DNA from: Oncomelania hupensis
Lineage: Eukaryota; Mollusca; Gastropoda; Littorinimorpha; Pomatiopsidae
Assembly (NCBI GenBank): GCA_036898135.1
Contig: CM072523.1
Coordinates: 37,187,281 to 37,251,280, forward strand
DNA: 64,000 nucleotides
Reading direction: 5' to 3'
A model generated the notes under the pieces. That model had not been told where the DNA came from. It made no database searches and was given only the letters and a program-made list of their open reading frames with translations. The stretch's first letter is position 1. The number at the start of each line of letters is the position of its first letter. The position numbers were made by a program, and so were the translations under genes. Positions 33,997 to 45,921 of the stretch are shown piece after piece.

Positions 33997-35609
33997 TACT
34001 ACTCAAAATAATACAAGGGCCACTTGGACATATGGGTAAATCAGAAACACGAATTCAATTTATTAGTTTATCATATTTTATTGCAATCATTTCTGTATCA
34101 ATAACAACAAAGATTTGAGACATCAGTCGCTTAAAATTCGAGTAAATTCAATTTAACTGGGCATACCCCTCATTTACAAAATCAAAACTTTAGAAACTAA
34201 AAATCTATAGAGTCAGTATCGGGTGTGGCCACCGTTTGCATCAATGCAGTCTTGGCATCATTGTCTCATGGACCGTATCAGGTTATGAAGGATGTTTCCT
34301 GGGATGGCCAACCACTCTTGCTGGAGAATTTGGGCCAGAACTTCAAGGTTAGCTCATGGAGGGAGGTTTGCCCGTGTCTGTCGACCCAAGACATCCCACA
34401 GATGTTCTATGGGGTTCAAATCGGGTGATCGAGCCGGCCAATCCATCCTTATGACGTGCTGTTGCTGCAGGAAGTCATTGACGATACGCGCTCGGTGGGG
34501 TCTGGCATTATCGTCCTGTAGTATGGCACCTTCCCCAATGGCCCGCAGAGCTGGGAGAACCCTAGGTTGTAGGACGTCATCCCTGTAGCCAATACCGTTT
34601 AAGTTGCCATGAATTTGGAGCAGGGGTGTTTTGAAGTTTAATGCGAAGCCACCCCACATCATGACAGATCCACCACCAAAGCGGTCATGCTCGCGTACCG
34701 TCGCATCAGCAAAACGCTCCCGTGGACGCCTCCAAACATTCACTCGACGGTCGTTGAAAGACAAGGAGAACCGAGACTCGTCTGTAAAGAGCACCCTTGA
34801 CCAATGTTGCCTAGTCCACACCAAATGACGCCGAGCCCAGGCCAAACGCACTGCACGGTGAGCTGGGGTGAGCAAAGGCCGTACTGCTGGTCGTCTTGAT
34901 CGCAGGTTTGCCTCGTGTAGAGGGTTGCGAATTGTCTGGTCGCTGACGTTAACATTGCTGGCTGCGTGAAGCTGTCTTCTGATGGTGTTTGCTGCAGCGG
35001 ACCTCATCCTCAGAGCTGACAGGGTGATGAAATGGTCTTGTCTTGCAGTGGTAACGCGGGGGCGTCCGGACCTTCTTGGTTCTTGGACGCTTCCAGTGTT
35101 GTTAAAGCGCTCCCGCAGACTTTGGACAACGGAGTGGGACACTCCCAGCCGCCTGCCAACTTCTCTCACACCCACCCCTTCCTGAAGCCATGCAATAGCT
35201 CTTCCTCTATCCGCATCAGTCAATCGTCGCCTTGGGGGTATGGTTAGAAAAGCAGCAAAAGCGCTGCCATGTATACCCAGAAAAAAGTGCCGATTGTTGA
35301 ACTGAACTCAGAAAATGCAAGCCTTTCGCGTGCAAATCACTTTTTAATGTTGAAAATTTTGCTTTTTTAGCAAGACAACAGTAAATTAGGGTCATTTTTT
35401 TGTAAAAATTGGGTTTGTTTTTCAACTCAGTGCAGAAAGTTTAAAACTCACACAGTCATGTGATTACTTGTCAGAATAAGATTGTCTTGAATGTTACTGT
35501 ACGGGATAAGTTTTGAAATAAGCAATATAAGCGATATTATTGATAGTAAGCACAAAATAAATAAACTAAATGAAATGTGAGAGTGGCCATTCAATTATTT
35601 TGAGTAGTA
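33997..35609 (-). mobile_element. Tc1-type DNA transposon, 1613 bp
   Basis: Inverted ends TACTACTCAAAATAAT ... GGCCACT at 33997 and, inverted, at 35609, flanked by TA (33995-33996 and 35610-35611), the Tc1/mariner target site. It contains one transposase gene in minus orientation. Length and structure are typical of Tc1. Confidence 0.9.
34213..35241 (-). pseudogene. Tc1 transposase (DDE), broken
   Basis: A cut-and-paste transposase with an N-terminal paired-type helix-turn-helix (GVREVGRRLGVSHSVVQ), then the catalytic blocks FTDESRF, LQDDNARPH and NPIEHLWD (DD34E type), all intact. Lesions: the expected initiator at 35239-35241 reads ATA, so the longest open part starts only from a TTG at 35223. 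In-frame TGA codons lie at 34354-34356, soon after the catalytic Glu, and at 34258-34260. The natural stop is 34213-34215. Probably inactive. The catalytic core is otherwise well kept, so decay may be recent. Confidence 0.9.
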
Positions 35610-35696
35610 TAGCTGCCATCGCGCGTTTTGTAAAACAAAAGTATATTATTTTGAGTAGTATAGCTGCCATCGCGCGTTTTGTAAAACAAAAGTATA
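35594..35696. repeat. 51-bp tandem duplication across the Tc1 end
   Basis: Two near-identical 51-bp units, starting at 35594 and 35645, each contain the terminal TATTTTGAGTAGTATAGC of the Tc1 element plus GCCATCGCGCGTTTTGTAAA flanking DNA. The duplication therefore copied an element-host junction after insertion. Confidence 0.9.
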
Positions 35697-35940
35697 TACC
35701 TGTACCAAGGATAGGAACGCGAAACGTTCAACGCTCTGTGGTCAATTTGGAGCTATCCTGACACTAGGTCTACTTTTAAGGTGACCTGACACAACAATTC
35801 AAAGTCTCAAGGTAAACTTGTCAGGGGAAGAAAAAAAACCCAACATTAACAAAACCTTGAAAGTTAGTCCTTTTAAAACAGATGTTTCTAGCACAATCAC
35901 ACAAAAGAAGCAAAAACCACAATTATATTTTGAGACAAGA

Positions 35941-35944
35941 CAAA

Positions 35945-36003
<59 letters not shown>

Positions 36004-36018
36004 TTACTATTACTACTA
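35941..36018. repeat. (CTA)n triplet repeat
   Basis: About 24 CTA units, then ATT variants, directly before a repeat copy (36020-36760) also seen at 53625-53790 next to a triplet array. Confidence 0.95.
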
Positions 36019-36019
36019 A

Positions 36020-36760
36020 TAATACAGGATGCTATCACGCGCTTTTCATTCAATCGAACTCAAAGAGCGGAGTTCTGAATAGATCGCCAGTGGTGTTCCT
36101 AGGATTAGAGAGCAATAGGACAACTTGTCCTAAATCATAAAACAAAATCGGACATCATGTCCTGACTACATAAAAGCAATAGGACATTCAGATTGTGAAG
36201 CGAACCGATTAAGGGTGCTTCTTTAGAAGACAGTGACTGAGAATAAATATGAATAAAGTAAAACAAAAACTCTGTTGTGTAAACAGTTTAAAAAACGAGC
36301 TCAAAACAGACTGCCCTTTAGCAACACAATGCTTTTTCTTCGGCGGCATTTTGAGCGTAGTAAGATCGTTGCAGAGGAAGTATGGTGTCGGTTATTTCCC
36401 TTTCAAAAGTGTCGAGAGTTGCGGCCCTTTTGTTGTTCAACGGAATGTACTAAAGAGTGATAATAGTCTAGCATTGTCCACTATTCAAACTCGTTTTAAC
36501 GGCTTTGACATTCCAGTTTGTACAGATGTTTCTTGTAGTGACCTCTCTAGTCATAATACTATCGGACAATGACCGCTAATTTCGCAATAGAATCGGACAT
36601 TTGACGGGACACAGGTGTTTGCATTCGGTCATTTTCCAAACGAATCGGACCATGACCGATGTCCGAGGCCTCGGGACATCACTGGATCGCTATTACAGAA
36701 CTCAGAATAGAAAAAAAAATTGAAATTTTAGATTGATTACATCCAATACCATCATTGAAG
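36020..36760. repeat. Dispersed repeat (family C) carrying a hAT-like insert
   Basis: ACAGGATG-TAT-ACG ... CAAAGAGCGG ... GAATAGATCGC and, after the insert, GATCGCTATTAC ... TTAGATTGATTACATCCAAT. The copy at 53625-53790 has the same sequence without the insert. A diverged third copy may lie at 25970-26070 (GGCTGCATCTAATATTATTTTGAAG). Confidence 0.7.
36088..36684. mobile_element. hAT-like MITE, 597 bp, with confirmed empty site
   Basis: Ends CAGTGGTGTTCC and, inverted, CAGTGATGTCCC. GATCGC lies on both sides (36082-36087 and 36685-36690), and the paralogue near 53690 has a single GATCGC, confirming the insertion and a 6-bp duplication. It is rich in ATCGGACA/GTCC motifs near both ends. The 107-codon ORF at 36249-36572 has no recognised domain. 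Confidence 0.85.
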
Positions 36761-37224
36761 GGAAAAAACAACACAATTATTTGTAGAGATAAAACAAACA
36801 AAGAAACAAACAGCAGGCCAGTGGGCAGCAATTCAACACAAATATAAAGAAACTAAACACACACAGTTTACTGTGTTTGTACCAGCATTTGGGGGTGGGA
36901 GCAGGATGAGCGATGGGGGATCAATTTAAGATGAGATCAGAAGGAAACGAAGGGATAAAACAAAAAGAAAAAGAAAAGAAGGGTGAAATGGATAAAGAAA
37001 GGAAGTTTGATCCACTAACAGTGGGCGAAGAAAGAAAAAGAAAAGAAAAAAATAAACGTTCCTAGATTTCCGCTGAGGCGCCATGATTGTCCCCACCAAA
37101 AAAAAATCAGAATGCTTCCTCCCCCCCCCCCCTTCACACCTCCCCATACTTCTTCTCTCCGCCTCACCCCCACGCCCTCCCCCTACACACAAAAAAGAGA
37201 GAGAGAGAGAGAGGGAGAGAGAGA

Positions 37225-37262
<38 letters not shown>

Positions 37263-38859
37263 AGTGTCCCAAAAAAATATGAAACCTCTTTGTATTGTAG
37301 CACAAAATAATTACATTGGGTTGATGGAGCGTGCGCATGCAGCTGATCCCAAAACAAGACCCCGACATTGTGGTTTTCGTAAACAAAACAACAACAAACA
37401 TTCTGTTGCATAGATGAAGGCATATTTCCCGCTTAATATTATTTTGCAGTTCAGACTAACTCTCCCTTCCCCTCCCCCCTCCTATCCCCCTCTCCAAACA
37501 GCAAACTCTTCTAGTATGAGAGACGCACAAAAGCTCTATTTATCTTTGTTTTTTATTTTTCAAAATAAAGGAAGAAATGAAGAATTTAATACCTGTCATG
37601 GCAGCATTTGGATAAAATAATTATAGATCAAATCCTGATATATATATATACATAAAATACAAAATTCAAGAAATAAAAATTTATAAAATAAACAAGTAAA
37701 ATTTAAAAATGAAATAAAATATAGTAAAATCAAGCTGGATCTTTAAAATCCGTGCATTCACAGATTAGACCTCGGTTTATACTCTCATAAAATAAAAATA
37801 GGCCATTTCGTAGCACTAAAATCACACTAGGGCACAACTCCATCAGCTTACATTTTAAAAAATCCTGCCACAGGGGACAGGACTAATCACCCTGCCCTGG
37901 GTAGCGCAACTAAACCACCTTACTTCATCCTCCTGTGACCCGCATCGTAAACGACGAAGTAACGATCACATTTAAAGGAAAATAACAGGTATTAAAAAAA
38001 AAACACCAATGCGAAACAACCAACCAACACTAACAAAACACAATCGCACGCACACACAGATAAACACACAAACACACATGTTTAAATAGATGCACGGATC
38101 ATCATCATCATCACCATCAGCAGCAGCAGCAGCAGTAGCAGGGGAAGCAGCAGCAGCAGAAGCGTCATCGGCAGCATCTTCTTCTTCTTCTTCTTCTTTA
38201 GATTTCAAATTTAAATGTACATATAAGTTTGTTTTTTTTAATTTCCTTTGGGGTATAGAGTGATGGATCTCTTGTCGTTGAGCAGACTCTATGGTCGTTC
38301 GTGTAAATCTGTTTTCGTTCCTTATAACATTAACGTAACCAAAAAAAAAATCAACGAGGCCGCTAGCAAGGCGGCAGAGAAAGTGATGTATCCTAAAGCA
38401 CTCATTTGTCAACGGGAATACGTCTATGTGCTCCCAGGTCAATAATGCTCCTCTTGGTCAATGTTCCTTCAGGACTATGTTTCCCCAGGCCTTTGCTTCC
38501 AAACTCACCAACATCATGTTTGGGAAAAGTCAAAGGGAATTAACTCGACCTAGATACTACAAACCAAAAGAGTGCAAACAAAGCACAACTAATTAAAAAA
38601 AATAAAACAACAACAAAATTGTTGTCATTTTTGAAATGTACACAAGTGTATAGTACAATTTATGTTAGTGTCAAGGTAGATTTCGTGAAACTGGAAGGTG
38701 AGGGGATGGGAGCGAAAAGAGGGGAGGGTAAAGGGGGGGGGGGGGATCGTTTTCATGAATTAACAAAATCAAGAATACGTTTGTCCCCAGAAAATTAATT
38801 TCCATTAAAATTTTTATTTTAACTGTTTTTTTTTAATATTTGTAATACTTAGCAAGCTT
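36761..38859. other. No gene; microsatellites and a SINE-like scrap
   Basis: AG run at 37196-37258, a CAT/CAG/TTC patch at 38098-38200 and a G run near 38740. The stretch 37750-37790 (AGATTAGACCTCGGTTTATACTCTCAT) matches 11118-11144, part of the family D SINE copy's flank. No coding signal. Confidence 0.55.
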
Positions 38860-39246
38860 TTGGAGAGAGTAGGCATCCTTGACGCACACCGATTGTTGTT
38901 CTGAACGAGTTCCCGATGGCGCTGTTGTGGAGGACTGCACTGGTAGCCTTGTCGTACAGCTTTTAGGCTTTTGATGACTTCAATAATTTTTAGGGCTGAT
39001 GTACACTTTCATAGTTGCCCACAGAGCTGCATGCCCTACATGGTCAAACGCTTTCTTGAAGTCTACAAACACAGGATAAAATGTTGTTGGTGCTCCTGCA
39101 AGGCAGGGTGCGAGGAGGCAGAAGAAGAGAAAGTCAGAAAAAGAGGTGGGAGGACAACATCCGTGAATGGACTGGCTTGACATTAAACGAAGCCTTGAGG
39201 GTTGCTGAGGGCAGAGAAAGATGGAGTACGCTGGTTAAACGATCAC
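38860..39246. mobile_element. RTE LINE fragment with inverted 5' part (copy f)
   Basis: 38860-39093 is RT-domain sequence in minus orientation (TTGACGCACACCGATTG, the complement of the GVRQG region, to TTGTTGGTGCT). 39094-39246 is the C-terminal coding end in plus orientation (TCCTGCAAGGCA ... GGTTAAACGATCA). The head-to-head arrangement fits twin priming during target-primed reverse transcription. The GGATA tail is missing. Confidence 0.75.
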
Positions 39247-39519
39247 TTTAGGACATACCATAATAAGATAAATGCGGTTAAATAATACGAACCTGATATA
39301 CAATAAAAATTCTGTTTACAAATTTAAATATACTATAATATGAAAATGTATACACGAGATTGCAAAAACAACTTCAGAGACTCGCCATCTTTTGTTTTAA
39401 GAGCTACTGGCATCTCAAGTAGTCCTATGTAAAGACGTTCGAAAAAAAAACCTAAACAATATTCTTCTTGTTCTTCTTTTTCTTCTTGTTTTTCTCAAAC
39501 TTCTTCTCCTCCTCCTCTT

Positions 39520-39958
39520 AGAGCTTTAAATTCCCACTATCGCTGTCTTTTTCATTTGTTATTTATCATTTCTACTCTGTTCTATCAATCTACTATACTA
39601 TCTTCTTCTTCGCAAGACCAGTCATCTACCCTTTTTCTTGAAAACTCTTCCGGGACAAGACTCCTCATTAGGGTGTGAGGTCTGTTGTAACAGCTTGGGA
39701 ATATTTGACGCTTACTGCCAAATGGTCACTAGGGCTTCCTATCATATTATTTAGCAATGTAGGCATTTTATATTATGTGTTTTGTTGATATTTTATAATG
39801 ATGTTTGTATTCTACTTTGTTTTCGTAAAACGGGGGTTCGATAATTAGAGTACAGCCTCAGCGTCCCTTACATGGGATGCCTTTATTATACAGTGACTGG
39901 CTGATGGGGTGCCTTCAGTGTTACCGCTGGGGTTGTTTCGGAAGATCTTTTATGCGTG
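39520..39958 (+). mobile_element. Family A SINE-like repeat, truncated at both ends
   Basis: From GAGCTTTAAATTCCCACTAT through TTGAAAACTCTTCCGGGACA and GTGACTGGCTGATGG to AGATCTTTTATGCG, where it stops. More diverged than the other two long copies. Confidence 0.7.
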
Positions 39959-40826
39959 TAACGTATGGATATTTTGAAGTGTGTGCCTGTTTATAATAGC
40001 TAAGTGAATGCGAAATATAACTGACTCCTAGATTAAAAAAAAAAAGTGTGCGTGCAAGTCTCTCTGTTAACTACCACACCCACAAATTCACATGTTCTCT
40101 CTAACACAGGCAAACATCAACACAAAATATATAAGCTCCACGCTCTCAATACTTTATATAAATAAACCACACTATGTTACAGCAATCTTTCACACCAATC
40201 CTTTTTACATCAATATTTTTACTACTATTTTAGACTAATATCTCACTCCCCACTGTCCTGTGTGTATAACTATGAAACTCGCACGGCCGGAATTCTCATG
40301 TACTGAGCCAAATTAAACACAAAAACGCATTACCTCTATAATTGTAGGAGGCGTGGTCCCATGAAGGCTAAACCGAGCTACAGAGTCGTGTAGACAGGAA
40401 GTGGACGAACAGTGATGTTGTAAACAGGTAGTTGAACGATCAGAGATGTTGTAAACAGGCGGTTGGACGATCAGTGAAGTTGTAAACAGGCAGACGGGCT
40501 CGCCTGCCGTATCTGTCTGAAGAAGAAAACGCGTCTTGGTCAGGTCCAAGACGCACGGCCGACCGCGCTGTTCCTCGAGTCGCCCTTTCTCCGTTGTCCG
40601 GGACAACGCCTTGTGTCCAAGCATATGAAGCCAACACCAGCTTCCCGTAGGCAGCTACAACAATATAATATACACATGTCAATGCTCTGACCTTTATAAT
40701 CATATTGTTCTTCTTTGTTTCATCCTTGCTCACCTCCCTTAGTTTCTTTCACTTTTCCAGTTCCATTCCGTATGTGATCGTTTCTTTCCTTCTTCCACAA
40801 AGTTATCCATATCCCAGATATAATTA
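39959..40826. other. No gene; short tandem repeat at 40398-40497
   Basis: Three diverged copies of a roughly 36-bp unit with GTGATGTTGTAAACAGG(C/T). The remainder is GC-richer than its surroundings (40490-40640), but no coding signature was recognised. Confidence 0.55.
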
Positions 40827-41367
40827 CAGGGATCAGTTTACTAGCGCGCCCTGCGCCATTGACGCATAAAAATTAAAAATGACCCATCTACAATTCTTGC
40901 CAGGGTCCGAATGGCGCTTCGATTTTTGGTACCAGTGCGCCACCACAATAACAGTGCACTGTATTGGAGGCGACAAAAATGCTTTTGCTAAGGCAAGTTC
41001 AGCGATTGGCTATGAGGGCCCGGATGTTGATCTTTCAGCCAATAAGAAGTGTTGTACGATTCTTCGAAATCAGAATTTGCTATCGTTTGCGCGTATGTTG
41101 TGTCCGTGCAAGGAGGATTTTGTGTTTTTCTTTGTGCCGCTTTGAAAATACCCTCCCGCCAAAAACAACAACAAAACAACAACAACAACAACAACTAAAC
41201 TTGAGGTAGGACAGTCTAGACTGTCGTTTGCTGCTGTTAAACCACAGTCTACCGCCGCTAATCCTACGCAAGACGATTGTGTGAGCCCTGAGTCAAGTCA
41301 AAATACCGAAGTGTCGGACGCAGATAGGCCTACGCGGTCGTGTTCAAGTTCAGTAAACTGATCCCTG
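40827..41367. mobile_element. hAT-like element remnant, 541 bp
   Basis: Ends CAGGGATCAGTTTACT and, inverted, the same 16 bases, but no target duplication is evident. The 3' half reads (41200-41360, one frame) as QSRLSFAAVKPQST followed by a Ser/Asp-rich tail, reminiscent of the N-terminus of hAT or TTF-type transposases. The 88-codon ORF at 40879-41145 is unassigned. Confidence 0.55.
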
Positions 41368-42184
41368 TTCTGGTTAGTGTTTTGTTGGTAAACATGCTTC
41401 ACAACACATGCACACTCACAATAATCTATTTTGTTTTAATTTCTGTAATAATATCTCCAGGTTATCTTTTACATGTACGTAAATTACTACTGAAATCATG
41501 GCCCATTGAAATTTGATCTGAGGGGCCCAATGGCCCATAGCTTTTTTGTGTCAGGCTGAACCCTGTAATTATTTCATGAATGACTATTAATATCAAACAA
41601 GCTCACACCTTCCATTCGTATTACATTATCTACTGCTCTATAACTAGAGCCCCATGTAATTAACTATTATTATTACATCAATGAAAATTATATTCCATCT
41701 TAGTGGACAACAGCTCACCACCTCTCAACACAATAAATCCAATGCAAAAATATACCTCTCCAACATTTCACAATCATGAAAACATTATAAATACCTGTAA
41801 TCTTTACAGCACAATATACACACTTTCAGAGAGAAAGTCCCACCGAACCTACACAGCCTGTTAAGTTCTCAGTGCTTTCTACCTCTTCACAATTCAAAAC
41901 AATCCTTTCTTTTTTTTTCTTTCTTAATCTTTTTTTTCCTGGCCTGACACATTGACTCTACAACCTCACTTCATGGTACACACAAATCAAGTGAGTTCCC
42001 ATTTACCCTGACTGCCAGCTATTTATTATTCCATTGGATCAACAATTTTAGCCAATGAAAATAATAACACAAGATATTTAAAACAAATACTCACATTCTA
42101 AAAATAGACATATTTATTAAAACCGGAAAATTCTCGTTCTCTACAATGCGGATAAGATGTGAGTCCTCTTTCAGCCAAGTTGTT
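41368..42184. other. No feature recognised
   Basis: AT-rich; a GGCCCATTG/CAATGGCC near-palindrome lies at about 41500-41540. Nothing else recognised. Confidence 0.5.
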
Positions 42185-42262
42185 ATCTTGATTTTGTGGT
42201 CCTGATTCGGCTCTTTGACGTCCGCTGGACCCTATAAGCAATGAATAACTAACTAACTAACT
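42185..42262 (+). mobile_element. Family A SINE-like repeat, short 3' end, plus strand
   Basis: GGTCCTGATTCGGCTC ... GTCCGCTGGACC, then an AAGCAATG end and a (TAAC)n tail to 42262. The plus orientation with the tail on the right agrees with the direction inferred from other copies. Confidence 0.75.
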
Positions 42263-42471
42263 CCTCCTCCTTCTCCTTCTTGCAACAAACAGTATCCGAG
42301 TGTTTCCACAGACTGGGCCAGCATTAAACATGTTCTCTGTTTTTCACTAATAGGCAGTGCCCGTCAATAAAACGAACTCCGTACTTTTGAAAAGGACCTA
42401 AGCAGAACTATACAAACGAAGATAGTATTATATGTGTTTATTTAGTTAGTTGCTCATTGCAAAAAACACCT

Positions 42472-43556
42472 ATATCCTATCCTATCCTATCCCGTATCTC
42501 AAATGTCATTGGGGCATCACAGATGATCTTTTAACGTACTTCATCTTTCCCTGTTCTCAGCAACCCTCATGGCTTCGTTCAGTGTCAAACCAGCCCATTC
42601 TCGAATGTTGTCCTCCCACCCCTTTTTCTGTCTCCCTCTTCTTCTGCCTCCTTGCACCGTGCCTTGCAGGATGGCTTTTGCAGGGCCTGATTCTCTTGAG
42701 ATGTGGCCATACCATATGAATTTCCGTTTCTTCACCACTCTGAGCATGTCATCATGTTGTCCAATGGCTTGTGTGATGGTCTGTCCGACTTCGTTGTTGG
42801 TGATGTGCTGGGTATAGGAAATACCCAGAAGTCTTCTGTAGCACCTCATCTACATGCTTCGAATTCTTCGTTGTAGATCTGCTGTGAGGGTCAATGTTTC
42901 GCAAGCGTATAGGAAGATGGAGATGACAAGGGAGCGCAGGGTCCTGTCTTTTCAACTGGGCTTTCACCTTGCCAGGGCAGCAGTTGTTTGTGCGATCCTG
43001 GAGAGGACTTCTTGTCGGGACCCATTGCCTGATTCATTGGCTCCTAAATATTTGAAGCTATACGCTGTGTTGAGGGTTTGGCCTTGGACTTTGATGTTCA
43101 TGTTGATGCATTTGGTGTTACTGGTCATCATTTTCGTCTTCTCTGCACTTATTTCCATTCCATAGGCTCTGGAGAGGGTGTCAGGCCTCTGTACAAGCTG
43201 TTCAAGTTCTTGTTCCTCTCCAGCCAATCCATCAATGTCATCCGGAAAACGTAAGTTGGAGATTGCTCTACCCCCTATGCTAAATGTGTCTTCGTGATCT
43301 GCAAGGGCATCTGATATGATGCGCTCTAGGAAAATGTTAAAGAGTGTTGGAGAGAGTAGGCATCCTTGACGCACACCGATTGTTGTTCTGAACCAGTTCC
43401 AGATGGGCTATTGTGGGGGACTGCACTGGTAGCCTTGTCATACGGGCTTTTGATGACTTCAATAATTTTATGACTGATGTTGTACACTCTCATGGTTGCC
43501 CACAGCGCTGCATGCCAGACTCGGATAAATGCTTTCTTGAAGTCCAAAAACAAATG
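42472..43556 (-). mobile_element. RTE LINE, 5' truncated (copy g, 1.08 kb)
   Basis: Minus strand: (GGATA)n tail at 42472-42492, then the C-terminal end and RT palm back to FLDFKKAF at about 43540. The catalytic block reads FPDDIDGLA in place of FADD. A roughly 20-bp deletion near 42940 and a frame change near 43400 break the ORF. Confidence 0.85.
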
Positions 43557-43581
43557 ATATAGATTTTGTTTTATATATATC

Positions 43582-44483
<902 letters not shown>

Positions 44484-44708
44484 ACCACACAATTTCTGTT
44501 TTTCAATGCTTCTAAATAAACACTCTTTTAACAATACACAAATTGTTCCCTTTTGGTTGAATGAGTGCTCGGTCGACCTTATATAACACTGATAGATTGA
44601 TGTCATTGTCTTGAGTTCGTATTTCATAAGCCTGAGTAACACGTTCTCAATTACAAAATCATTCATTCTGATTAATCAATCAATTGAATTTGATCGTTTG
44701 ATTGCCAG

Positions 44709-44806
44709 GGCTGCTGAGGACAGAGAAAGATGGAGTATGCTGGTTAAAAGATCATCTGTGGTGCCCCTACGACCTCCGGGTTACGGGACAGGATAGGATA
44801 GGATAG
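44709..44806 (+). mobile_element. RTE LINE, 98-bp 3' end with TSD (copy h)
   Basis: Perfect duplications GATTGCCAG at 44700-44708 and 44807-44815 flank a very short 5'-truncated copy ending in GGATA repeats. It directly shows how this LINE integrates, with a target duplication of about 9 bp. Confidence 0.95.
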
Positions 44807-44816
44807 GATTGCCAGT

Positions 44817-45345
<529 letters not shown>

Positions 45346-45921
45346 ATTATAATAGGCAGAAGAAGAAGAAAAGTTTACAATTTGATTTAGGGCTCTAGCC
45401 TCCAAGGGGCTTTCAGCCAAGTCGGACAAAAATAGGCCATAGACAAAGCAAGATTAAAAAAGACTGTGTTCACACTATTCCATGCATTCAAAGCAATATG
45501 TACACAATACGAATAATATAGCAGTTCTGACAAACACACATCTCAATGTAAAGAACGAATCCATGAATTCATCACACTGCAGGTAAACAACAACACCAAA
45601 GGCATCAACATGGACATCAAGGCCAATCCCTCAACACAGTGAATAGCTTCAAATATTTAGGAGCCATTGTATCAGACAATGGGTCCCGACAGGAAATCCT
45701 CTCCAGGATAGCACAAACAACTGCTGCCCTGACAAGGCTGAAGCCCATTTGGAAAGACAGGACCATCCGTCTACATTCCAAGGTAAGGCTGCTGCGCTCC
45801 CTTGCCATCTCCATCTTCCGGTACGCTTGCGAAACATGGACCCTCACAGCTTATCTACAAACCAGAATACAAAGCATGGAGATGAGGTGCTACAGAAGAC
45901 ATCTGGGCATTTCCTATATCC

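Noticed and set aside
36249..36572. 107-codon ORF within a hAT-like MITE
   Set aside because: No similarity to a known fold by eye, and it lies inside a non-autonomous element.
36936..37423. 165-codon minus-strand ORF
   Set aside because: It spans an AG microsatellite and low-complexity purine sequence, with no domain.
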